DNA of 64,000 nt, from positions 27,695,771-27,759,770 of the forward strand of contig OZ038384.1 of NCBI GenBank assembly GCA_964036045.1, read 5' to 3'. Positions 22,977 through 32,326 of the stretch are shown here, in pieces. Every line of letters starts with the position of its first letter. Position 1 is the stretch's first letter. The notes under the pieces are model-generated. The model was given only the letters and a program-made list of their open reading frames with translations, was not told the DNA's origin and did no database searches. A program made the position numbers and the translations under genes. Source of the stretch: Eutreptiella sp. 'Long Island Sound 2002' (Eukaryota > Euglenozoa > Euglenophyceae > Eutreptiales > Eutreptiaceae).

Positions 22977-25109
22977 GCTGCTACTGCTACTATTGCTACT
23001 ACTGCTACCACGTGCCACTAGTTGGTGCTCAATGTCACTATCAACAATGGGGATACGCATCAGCTTAGCTTTTCGTGCGGGCTGACCATGTTGCTCCGTA
23101 GTAAGTACATCAGGGCCCCCAAATGAGGCTGCACTATCCTCCCCCTCAGATGGAGGTACAATGCCAATAAAGGCCGTATTTGGGTTAGGGTTAGGGGCTG
23201 GTTCGGCAGCACGTTTTCCCTTGCCTGTTTTCAGAGCCTTTCGGCGTGATGATTTAAACTGGGCACGACTTTTCAAACTCAATGTGGGCCAAGCTTGGAT
23301 AGTTTCCAACTCGGCCGACACCCACCTCCGCATGCCACATTTTGCGCCACAACTCCCACACACGCAAAACACATCCATTTCCTCTTTGGCACCTACGAAG
23401 GTGCACTTCACAGAGCGGGTGTCTGTGTGCATTAATATAGTACAGCCACCTGCTTCTTGCAATTCAAAGAGATGGTGTAACAAGCGTACAAAGATTATGC
23501 GCCACAACACATTGGCAGCCACCATGCAGGCCTCCAGTACAACATTTCGATGGACAGGGGCCCAAATTTTGGCAGAGGGAACGTTTTGAGTCTTACGCAC
23601 AAACTTTTGGTAGAGGTTGTGTTTCAAAGTTTCAGAAATACTGGCATCCTGTTGTGTACTAGCAACAGGCGCATGCCTTTTTTGCAACCCTTAAGTCCCT
23701 CTTCCCTGCCTCATCCGAGAACAACATGGGGGTGCGAGGGTTGAACCATGTGTGGCTCCACCCGTGCATATACAGAGTTGCAGTGCAACCCTCTTCGGCG
23801 AATTCAGGGATGATGTGCACAATGTATGTGCACACCAAGCCCATAGCACGCCATGAACAAGTGGACAACTCTGTGCAACCATAACAGAGGTGCACCATGC
23901 GGCAATACGCTAAAACTAGTGAGTGAAAGGGCAGAGGCAGAACCATGCCACCTGCCCGTCTGCCCATTACTGTCTGAGCCTCAAGGCCTGTTAGGCTCAT
24001 CCCAGCCAGGAAACGACGCCTCACCGAACACCGGTGTTCCCGGCTATCAGGTGTTAGGGATCCAGGTCGTACCTTCTTGCCACATGGGCTATAACTTGCA
24101 GCCACTCACGTTGCGCCTCAGGCAGGAGTGTGTGCCCAATGACACCAAGCAACCGGGATGCACTGCCCTTGGTGTTGTGCAACACAGGCTGTATGATATA
24201 TACATTTTCTAAGTTTGAAACACCCTGAAACTTATGGGGCCCCCGAACCTGATTCTTACACCCCCCGCTTGTGCAAAAAGAGGTCCTTCACCCCGTGCTT
24301 ATTCAGCCATGGACAAGCCACACAACCTTTTTGCTTACATTCACCCCACAAATGGTGGTGGTTTGCAGTGATGCAACCAAGCTGTACCCTGAGCGCAGTG
24401 GTGTATTTAACACCTTAGTATCTCATGCGTTGCTTAAATGTACATGAGGGCAAGGCATATCGGGCCTTTGCCCGCTTAGCTACCCATTCTGCATCCACAG
24501 TTTTGGGCAACTCGAACCATGATATCATATCTGTGCAACGAGGCACAGAGCCCACAAGAGGGAACCATAGTCCCTGAAAATCAATTAGACTTATCTTGGT
24601 GCTGATATTGGGGCGGTTGCGGGGTTGGTAACGGTCAGCACAAAGGCACAGGGTTAAGGTGGTGTGCTGTGGTGGAGGTGCCTGCCGACCTTGTGCAGCC
24701 ACTAGCCCAGATTTTTGGGGAAGTAGATGGCATAGTTGTGGCAAAAGCTTGCTGTTGGTGAGGCAGCAGTCTAGTCAAGGAAGATGCAGGTCTTCCTGTT
24801 GCCTAAGTGCCACCATAGACCAACCTGCCCCTGGTTGGAGGCGGTCCGGGGTTTGCAGGACTGCTGCTGGTGCAAAATGCTCATGCCGGAGGTAGAGTGC
24901 ATGAGCATGGCTCTAGGGTGGTTGGGCAGGGGCAGCTTGTCTAGCTCCTTGGAGTCCAAACGGGTAGCTCCTGGGAAGTTCATGACAAAGGCCGACAACG
25001 TAAAATGGTCGGCACGGACGGGACATATGCTTGCAAAGGCCTCCAGCTTAGAGACATCACCCCTAACCCATGGAGTATAGTTGTCCACAATGAACTCACG
25101 GTGAAACAT
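22662..25109 (-). pseudogene. Decayed multi-domain protein with Cys cluster and poly-Ser tail
   Basis: Minus-strand coding-like pieces follow each other with frame changes near 24.75, 24.2, 24.1 and 23.69 kb. The N-terminal piece (25109-24771) starts at an ATG. A middle piece (24744-24232) has WFELPKTVDAEWVAK, then a Cys/His-rich patch with CKQKGCVAC; it crosses TAA at 24415-24417, 24256-24258 and 24232-24234 in one frame without loss of protein character. The C-terminal piece (23687-22662) has VCGSCGAKC, a basic KTGKGKR nuclear-signal-like stretch, a Glu/Asp-rich part and about 30 serines encoded by an AGC/AGT repeat (22900-23010). It ends at TAA. No family is recognised. It could be a transposon-borne protein or a spliced host gene whose introns I cannot place. 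Confidence 0.45.
22905..23012. repeat. Interrupted CTG/CTA trinucleotide repeat
   Basis: About 33 consecutive CTG, CTA or TTG triplets on the plus strand. On the minus strand they encode a poly-Ser tract with two Asn interruptions in the decayed protein described at 22662-25109. Confidence 0.9.
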
Positions 25110-25149
25110 TGTGCTTCAAGAGTACCCCTAAGGAGAGTAGAATATTGCA

Positions 25150-27100
25150 GAGCAAAAAGGGCCCACTATTTCAGTTTCCAGCAGACAAAGCATTTTTGGA
25201 AAGCCCCGACCAGTGGCTCTCACCGAAAGTTTATTTCACGTCATTTGCTTACACCCACACAGGCTCCAAATGTGCTCGACTATCCGCCCCCTTGGAGAGC
25301 TATCGGCCCCGTTCCAGGGGCCCACTGTTTCATTTTCCTGCGAGTAAGGCATTTTTGGAAGGCCCCAACCAGTGGGTCTCACCTGAACTTTATTTTCAGT
25401 CATTTGGTCACACGAGACCTGAATTCTGGAGGCTCCAAATGTGCTCGACTATCCGCCCCCTTCCGGGGGCCCTCTATTTCAGTTTCCTGCAAGTAAAAAA
25501 AAAAGAAAGCCCCGACCAGTGGCTCTCACTAGAACTTTATTGTAGGTCATTTGCTCACACCCACACAGAGGTCTAGAGCTCCAAATTTGCTCGACTATCC
25601 GCCCCCTTGCAGGAGAGCACTGTTTCAGCTTCCTGCAAGTAAGGCATTTTTGGAAAGCCCCGACCCGTGGGTCTCACGAGATTTTTATTTTAGGTCATTT
25701 GCTCACACCCATACAGAAGTCTGCAGGCTCCAAATGTGCTTGACTATCCACCCCCTTCCAGGGACCCACTGTTTCAGTTTCTTGCAAGTAAGGCATTTTT
25801 GGAAAGCCCCGACTTGTAGCTCTCACCACAACTTTATTTTAGGTCATTTGCTCCCCCAAACCTAAGATTCGGAGGCTCGAAATGTGCTCGACCATCCGCC
25901 CCGTTCCAGAGGCCCACTCTTTCAGTTTCCTGCAAACAAGGCATTTTCGCAAAGCCCCAACCAGTGGCTCTCACCGGAACTTTATTTTCAGTCATTTGCT
26001 CACACCAGGCCTCAGATCCGGAAGCTCCGAATGTGCTCGACTATCCGCCCCCTTCCAGGGGCCCACTATTTTAGTTTCATGCAAGTGAGGCTTTTTTGGA
26101 AAGCCCCGACTAGTGGGTGTCACCAAAACTTTATTTTAGGTCATTTGCGCACACCCACACTGAGATCTAGTGGCTCCAAATGTGCCGCACTATCCGCCCC
26201 CTTCCAGGGGCCCACCGTTTCAGTTTCCTGCAAGTAACACATTTTTTTGAGGGCCCCGACCAGTGGCTCTCCCCATGACTTTATTTTCGGTCACTTGCTC
26301 ACACCATGCCTGAGATCTAGAGGCTCCAAATGTGCTCCAATATCCGCCCCCTTCCAGGAGCCCATTGCTTCAATCTCCTGCAAGTAAAGCATTTTTGCAA
26401 ACCCCCGACCAGTGGCTCTCACGAGAACTTTATTTTAGGTCATTTGCTCACACCCACAGAGAGATCTGGAGGCTACAAATGTGCTCGACTATCCGCCCCC
26501 TTTTAGGGGCCCACTCTTTCAGTTTCCTGCAAGTAAGGCATTTTTGGAGAGCCTTGACTAGTGGCTCTCACCTGAACTTTATTGTGGGTAATTTGCTCAC
26601 TCACACCCACACAGACATCGGGAGGCTCCAAATGTGCTCGACTATCCGCCCCCTGCCAGGGGCCCTCTGTTTCAGTTTGCTGCAACCAAGGCATTTTTGG
26701 AAAGCCCGGACCAGTGGCTCTCACCAAAACTTTATTGTAGGCCATTTGCTTGCACCCACACGGAGATCTGGAGGTTCAAAATGTGCTCGACTATCCACCC
26801 CCTTCCGGGGGCCCACTATTTCAGCTTCCTGCAAGTAAGGCATTTTTGGAAAGCCCCGACCAGTGGCTCTCACTACTGCACTAGAACTTTATTGTAGGTC
26901 ATTTGCTCACACCCACACAGAGGTCTGGAGGCTCCAAATTTGCTCGACTATCCGGCCCCTCCCCGTGGCCCACTGTTTCGGTTTCCTACAAGTAAGGCAT
27001 TTTTGGAAAGCCCCGACCTGTAGCTCTCAAGAAAACTTTATTTTCGGTCATTTGGTCACACCCACAAAGAGAGTTGGTGGCTCCAAATATGCTCGACTAT
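25150..27100. repeat. Tandem array of ~150-bp units, about 13 copies
   Basis: A consensus unit contains CATTTTTGGAAAGCCCCGAC, CAGTGGCTCTCAC, ACTTTATTTTAGGTCATTTG, CTCACACCCACACAGAG, GGAGGCTCCAAATGTGCTCG and ACTATCCGCCCCCTTCCAGG, followed by GTTTCAGTTTCCTGCAAGTA. Copies are recognisable from about 25187 to 27000 every 145-155 bp and differ by substitutions and small indels. Long ORFs run along the plus strand, but neighbouring copies use different frames because the period is not a multiple of three. It reads as a minisatellite. Confidence 0.95.
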
Positions 27101-27437
27101 TTGCCCCCGCTCATAGGTACAAACAAGGCACATGGAATGAATTCGGCAAATGGAATTTTCGTTAATTACTGTTCAGCTTCCACTCGCTTTATTTTCATGA
27201 GGGACAATCAAAAGAATCAGTTCCCCCTTCCCACATGGAGTCCCATCCAGCAAAGGGAAGGGCACCATCCACCGGGGGCACCATGATCCCTGCAAGGGCG
27301 GCACAAGGGACTAGCCCTTTGACCCCCACAGGTGGCAACTCCTTTGCCACCTTGCGAACTCCTTCAGTCTAGCGGGGGCCCAGCCCGTGCGCTGAAGGTT
27401 AAGGTTCCCTGGTATTGTCACCTAGGATGCTGGGTGA

Positions 27438-28600
27438 TCAAACATGGCCCTATACTCCCTCCCTCGCGTTGCAAAATTTTTCAAGGGGGGAGGGTGGCTT
27501 ATCCCACTCCCTCGTGGGGTGTTGCAAGTGCCACATCAACACCCGCACAGCAATATACAAACAATTGCTTTGATTGCAGTGCGGAGGGCTGGTGTGCAGG
27601 GCAACTGCAACCCCCCCTACGCGCAACTTCGCGCAGGTTGACTTGGAGGCATTAGTGCCTGCCAAGTCATAAACTTCCACCCCCCTTTCATGCAGGGCAA
27701 CGACAATGCCGTGCAGCATTTCTCCCCCCCCCCCCCCCGCCGCCCCCCAGTAACCTCCCATACCCCAAATGCCGGGAGGGTGGTGGGTGGCATTTTGGGG
27801 AGGGGCGCCTTAATGAGCTAGCGCTTTTTGGCCTCCCCCCATGGAGCACGCATGTGCTCTAGCAGCCCCTGTGCCTTTTTGATGTGCGCACTAGCAGCAT
27901 CCCGGAGCCTGTGCTCCTTCTCCCTGAGGCCAGCACCCCCCTGCCTCTTCCTCCCACACACCTCCCGCACCCGCTACTCTGCCCCCTGAAGAATTTCAAC
28001 CTCGTTCTCAAATTTGCCCCTCAGCAGCTTAACTTGGCCAGCTGGCGCCCTAAACTCCTTGTACAGCCACTCCCAAACCTTGCCACTCACCCCCAAAAAA
28101 GAACACACCCCAACAGTCTTTTCCCTAACAGCCAGCTGCAGCAGAGCCATGGGGAAGGCGGGGGGGGGGGACCCCAAAATTTTCAACCCTCCCCAAGGTC
28201 CTCCGGCTGGTTACCCCAGCCTTGGTATGCCAAGCCACCCCAGCCCTAATCTTCTTGGTGCAAAGGTGCAGGTAGTACCGCACTTGCACCGCTGGCACGG
28301 CCGCCCCCAAGGCTGCGGCCACAAGCGCCACAAGGGGGGCCGGGCGGTCTTCGACTTCTTCTGCTCCTTCTCCTTCGTCGGCTGCTGTTACGTCTGCTGC
28401 TGCTTCTCTTGGTGCTCCTTCTTCTGCTGCTGCTGGGGGGGCTTTGAGGATCTTCAAGGGTGGCCCATAGGGGGAATGTTGATGGGGATGCTCCTGCTCT
28501 TGCTGCCGGTGCTGACGCCGCTGCCGATGCGGCCAGAAGATGGCCGGAGGAAATTGAAGGGCCGGCAGCAACGGCGGCCCGACCAGAAAGCGCGGAAGCA
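27438..28600 (-). pseudogene. Unrecognised coiled-coil-like protein with in-frame TAGs
   Basis: From about 28460 the minus strand encodes an Ala/Glu-rich segment, then VRYYLHLCTKKIRAG. After a shift at a G-run near 28155 comes SGKVWEWLYKEFRAP, followed by a charged helical stretch. In one frame this continues through TAG at 27974-27976 and TAG at 27818-27820: KLLRGKFENEVEILQGAE, stop, RVREVCGRKRQ...HRLRDAA...GEAKKR, stop, LIKAPLPKMPP. Heptad-like charged spacing runs across the first TAG. A second shift falls at the poly-G near 27730; then MLHGIVVALHERGVEVYDL leads to a TAG at 27450-27452 and a TGA at 27438-27440. Frameshifts coincide with G homopolymers, so they may be sequence error. No family is recognised. 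Confidence 0.45.
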
Positions 28601-28978
28601 ATGGAAGAAGACGACATTACAACAAAGAGCTCGTGCAACAGGAAGTGCATCCTCTGCGAACCACCCAACCACACATATCTGCGCGTCATTATAAATGATG
28701 CCTTCTGTGAGCCCCCCCGGGCAACAATCCACGGTGCCACGCGGGCTACTCTTGCAGCAGCCCACGTCACTGAGGTCATGGGGGAGGAAGCAAGGTGGAG
28801 GGTTTGGGATGAGGCCCCCTCTAGTATTGGCAAAAGACAATTCTGCCACCAGAAGGGGAGGTTTTTCGAACGAACTGCTTGCCCACTTACCACCCCCATG
28901 GTCCTTTGTGGGGTATTCAGTTTCTTTTGGCCCCTGACCCCAGGCCTTCAGAACAAGCCCCGAAGCGTGCCCGTATGA
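28460..28978 (+). CDS. Hypothetical Cys-containing ORF (172 aa)
   Basis: Open plus-strand frame ending in TGA. It begins with an Ala/Glu/Asp-rich acidic part (AADAARRWPEEIEGPAATAA), then CNRKCILCEPPNHTYLRV with a Cys-x3-Cys-x2-Cys cluster, and a mixed alpha/beta-looking part to about 28900. It overlaps head to head the 5' end of the minus-strand sequence described at 27438-28600. Both strands are compositionally plausible between 28460 and 28600, so at most one is likely to be coding there. The first Met codon in the protein-like part is at about 28598. No domain is recognised. Confidence 0.35.
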   Translation: MAHRGNVDGDAPALAAGADAAADAARRWPEEIEGPAATAARPESAEAMEEDDITTKSSCNRKCILCEPPNHTYLRVIINDAFCEPPRATIHGATRATLAAAHVTEVMGEEARWRVWDEAPSSIGKRQFCHQKGRFFERTACPLTTPMVLCGVFSFFWPLTPGLQNKPRSVPV

Positions 28979-29110
28979 GTGTGATGGCCTCTTGGTTGCA
29001 GGCCGCAGGTCTCCGCAAGGACTGTGAGCAGGCCGATGCTAAGAAATAAGCTAACCTGGAAGGGGACATGGATGTAAGAAAGGGGGGCGGGGGGGAATGG
29101 ATGTTGGCCG

Positions 29111-30047
29111 TTATAATTGTTTTGAACGTTTCTTCACGTCCACCTCCGTAAACCATGCCTGGATGTCTGCCTTTGTCCACTTTAGGTCCCTAATTAGGGG
29201 GTCCGGGTGCGTGGACAAAATGGATTTCAAAAATTGAAAATATGACCGCGGCCGTTCATATGAGTCATCAGTGAACGTGCGGTTAGTATCATACTTCCAT
29301 CCATCTAGGCCAGTGATGCACAAAAACCTGTATTAAACCCCATACGAGGTTTCATGCTTGCTGGACGTTGTCTTGCCTACAGCCTCGCGTGTGGTCAACA
29401 CAGGAATTGTGTTCTTGGGGGGTTGGGCGAGCTTTTTGTGCATTAAGGTTGCCAATAGTGTGTCCTTGGCATAGATAGTATATGTTTTTGGGACGACCTT
29501 ATCAAGAAATACCCGCAACATGCGGGTTCAATTGTATCTGATGGGCTGTGGTGCAGGCACGGTGCACCAAGTGCATGTTGGAGCTTAGATTGGACGTCAC
29601 TGGGTTCCAGCAGTTCCACATTTGCTGAATCGGCATCTATAAGGTCCCCCTCAAAGGTAAGATCTCAAGCGAGGCGGAGGGAGAGGGGGGGGGGGGGGCA
29701 GAGGATGCACTTCCCTGGCTACTACTGGACATTTTCCAATCTGTTGAAAGGGGAAAGGCAATGGGGAAAAAGACATCCGAGGGAGTGACACATGTTTCAA
29801 GCACGTCCTTTTGGAGGTTCTGCACATCAATATACCTGATGCCTTTGCCGAACGCAGTGAGCACAAAGAAAGGCACAAACACAATGATATACCCAATGTC
29901 CTTACACAAGCTTGAGTAATTCATGTTACACTTTTCTTCCACCCTCCTAGTTTGCATGAAAAACAAGCACCAAGATTGCAGACAACATTCCTGTACTTTA
30001 TGTGTCCAAGATTGCGACCAAAATTTCTTCCGAGCGCCCCTAGGCAT
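29111..30047 (-). pseudogene. Decayed unknown protein with homopolymer frameshifts
   Basis: Pieces in order: an ATG near 29924 begins MNYSSLCKDIGYIIVFVPFF, with a hydrophobic segment, and continues to DWKMSSSSQGSASS and a Pro run. A shift at the 12-G run near 29690 leads to DADSANVELLEPSDVQSKLQ. A second shift near 29530 leads to VFLDKVVPKTYTIYAKDTLL. The last piece crosses TAA at 29333-29335 in frame into CITGLDGWKYDTNRTF and ends near 29111 with KWTKADIQAWFTEVDVKKR. No family is recognised. The adjacent 140-bp dispersed repeat at 30.0 kb, shared with the decayed locus at 22.4 kb, suggests a transposon origin. Confidence 0.45.
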
Positions 30048-30148
30048 CTTGGCCGGGAAGTCCCCAAGATATCGCTACCGATGTTGGTTGCGTTTTTCAG
30101 GCCGCTCTCGCGACCAAAACTTCTGAGCGTTTTTCCAGGCGTCCCGCG
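29990..30148. repeat. Dispersed ~140-bp repeat, copy 2
   Basis: Second copy of the element at 22415-22556, same orientation, sharing TTTCTTCCGAGCGCCCCTA and GGCCGCTCTCGCGACCAAAA. Confidence 0.8.
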
Positions 30149-30239
30149 GTACCCATTTCAAAAACCCGGTACCAACCCTACCAGACCATATCGCACGCCC
30201 ATCACTAGGTATATCCAAAAAGTGCCCCCGGTGAGGAGA

Positions 30240-30312
30240 GGATATCGTGATGGACTCCCACACGCTTTGTGTGGCCCCTCAAGTTGGGGTGATGGACTCG
30301 CACAAGCCACTA
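30240..30312. repeat. Short module repeated inverted near 34.65 kb
   Basis: GATGGACTCCCACACGCTTT, GTGTGGCCCCTCAAGTTGGG and GTGATGGACTCGCAC here match, in inverse orientation, CACGCCAAAGCGTGAGAGTC and CAACTCGAGGGGCCAC at 34645-34735, where the module occurs twice in tandem. Confidence 0.7.
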
Positions 30313-30349
30313 CATGTCACGGTTCCAGGTTCATCGCCGCAACAATATG

Positions 30350-31100
30350 AGTTTGAGGCACATAATTTCAGGGACCTCACCTCCGAGAGCTATGTCACAG
30401 ACTGTGCTACGATTGTGGTGTATTACTAGTGGCCAGCCCAAACCGCTCTGAGTGCGGTTTGGGACACAATGGGTGTGGCACGAGTTGGCCGTGACTGGTT
30501 GTGGAATGCTTCATGTGCTAGTCCATAACATCGGCAGCAGTTGGTTGAATCTTGGGTAGATTGCACTTTGGAAGCGTCGTCCATTGGTATGTCTTTTGCA
30601 CCACCCATGATTGTGGTGCAAGTATATAATATGGGCAATTTGTATTTGGTGCTCCGCTTGTTGTTGATGGCCCCGACCCGCGAATACCTCTGCTAAGTTT
30701 GACTGTCTATGTGGCCGGCCACAAATTGTTGGGGCAAACCTAGAGGAGTTGGTTGTTGTGGATTTGATTGCTGAGCGAGAAGGCATTCAACCACAACAGC
30801 GGAATAAGTGGGCACAATTTTTGGATGCCTTTGGATGCTTCGGTGCCCTTGCATTTGCAATTGCACCCCTGCATTCCACCTTCATCCAGCAGGATGATGC
30901 TGTTAGTTGCCATCAGGCATGTCTCTTCACATTGCATTGTGCCTTGTCGCGACTCATTGTCACCGGCATATTGCAAGTGCTCCAAGATAGATAGATAGAT
31001 AAATAGATTGTGGTTGTTGCGTGACATCACATGTGGCACATGTGCATAGCATAGAACATAGGAACTCGAGGGGCCATACAAAGGGTGTAAGAGTGCATCA
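30350..31100. other. Unassigned; short GATA microsatellite
   Basis: No supported gene. A short GATA repeat lies at about 30985-31007. A plus-strand frame at 30749-30994 is open and moderately protein-like (LDAFGCFGALAFAIAP) but has no start context or known domain. Confidence 0.3.
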
Positions 31101-31107
31101 TCCCCAC

Positions 31108-31268
31108 TTTGTAAAAAAAAAATTTCTCAGGTTTTTACTTAGTGAAAATTTTTTACTAAATAATTACTTGGTAGAAAAACCCACCCACAGAGGAAAAAAT
31201 TAGTAGATTCAACTTTTTTACTTTAAGTTTTTTAGTAAAAAAAAGTTCACTAAGTTTTACCACAAACC
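31108..31268. mobile_element. MITE-like AT-rich element, copy 2
   Basis: Ends in CACTAAGTTTTACCACAAAC, the inverse of the GGTAAAACTTAGT word that starts the copy at 21285. The interior is rich in TTTTTACTAA words and their complements. It is inverted relative to copy 1 or nearly palindromic. No coding capacity. Confidence 0.5.
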
Positions 31269-31301
31269 CCTTCAATCTCCTTGCAATTGTTGTCATTTTC
31301 T

Positions 31302-32326
31302 TTGAGTGGGGCACAGACTAGTGTAACTCTAGTGCTTGCCTAGGTGTTGTACAAACACCTGCGGTTTGAGGAGATTTATCCGGTGCAGCCCCGGCACAAG
31401 CCTTGATTCGCGAGCTTCTGCTGTGGTGGGGTGGTTCACAATAAGGCTGTGCATCGAACACAGTGCCTTCCTGCCGAGCTCCCAGCGAACCTGCACCCGC
31501 ACGTGCGAAGCCTCCCACTGAAACAGTTCCGAGCAAAATTCACATGCATCTTGAATTGTGTGGGGGGCAAGCATCGGCCCCAGGGGCTGTGCTGTCCTCG
31601 GGGGTGGGGGGTGGGGGGCGACTGGATCGTTGTGAGTACAGTCCTGCCAGCGACCGATCCAACCTGCATTCTTTAGCACGTAAACCCCTGAACAACAGTG
31701 TGTCACAGAGCAGTGGAGATGGGGGGGGGGGCTTCTTGAAGCAGATTTGCACTCCCCACTAAACTCTGAGCATTGTGCCCACACATCAGGGGGGCAACAA
31801 ACTGTTGGCCACGCACCTTAAATGATACGGGAGGGAGGGTGCCTGGTCACTTGAGGCCCTGCCACAAAAAAGCTCTATTGCCTTCTGCAATTCCACCTCG
31901 CAGAGAATTGGTCGTAACACGACACCACAAAGTGGGCCAATGGGATGAGTTGTTGCTGAAAATTGCTCCAGCAGATTCTGCCCCAGACCCTTGTCTCCCC
32001 GAGGAACCCAGCGGCAAATGGGGTGACATACACATACAGAGGGCCTAAAACATGCGTCACATGTGACATTGGACCAGTTGTGTGTTGGATCAATTGGGAG
32101 TGGCCCTGGGCTATGGTTTGCGAACGGGCCCCAAAAGGGGGGGGGGGGGCGGGGGGTATGTGGCCTTTCCCATGTATGCAGGCGTGCCTCCGTGTACTCT
32201 AACACCCTCTGTGAGGGGATTTCTCTGCGCCACCCGGCTCCGTAGACCACCCGGCTTCTTGGTCCATTCAGAACCCTGCATTGATGCAACCCCCCGCCGC
32301 CTTTCTCTGTGGGCAGGCAGGTCCTT
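31302..32326 (-). other. Open frame downstream of the VAMP-like gene, no in-frame TGA
   Basis: After the TAA of the VAMP-like gene its frame runs about 340 codons without any TGA, crossing TAA/TAG near 32327, 31878 and 31828, to a TGA at about 31302. The last 150 codons (31784-31329) are free of all stops and look partly protein-like (CEFCSELFQWEASH, VRWELGRKALCSMHSLI), but the other minus frames are also open there. It may be 3'UTR, a separate gene, or a C-terminal extension if TAA/TAG are sense. A segment near 31740 resembles one near 60540. Confidence 0.3.

Noticed and set aside
22905-23012. Poly-Leu membrane protein on the plus strand
   Set aside because: The Leu run is the other reading of the CTG/CTA repeat; the minus-strand poly-Ser reading fits the adjoining coding-like sequence better.
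25109-26838. Chain of plus-strand ORFs of 100-170 codons
   Set aside because: They run through the ~150-bp tandem array in different frames in successive copies, so the protein repeat is not conserved as such.
28246-28899. 217-codon minus ORF antisense to the Cys-containing plus ORF
   Set aside because: Ser/Arg-rich tail from a GAAGAAG-type repeat; the plus strand is more protein-like over 28600-28900.
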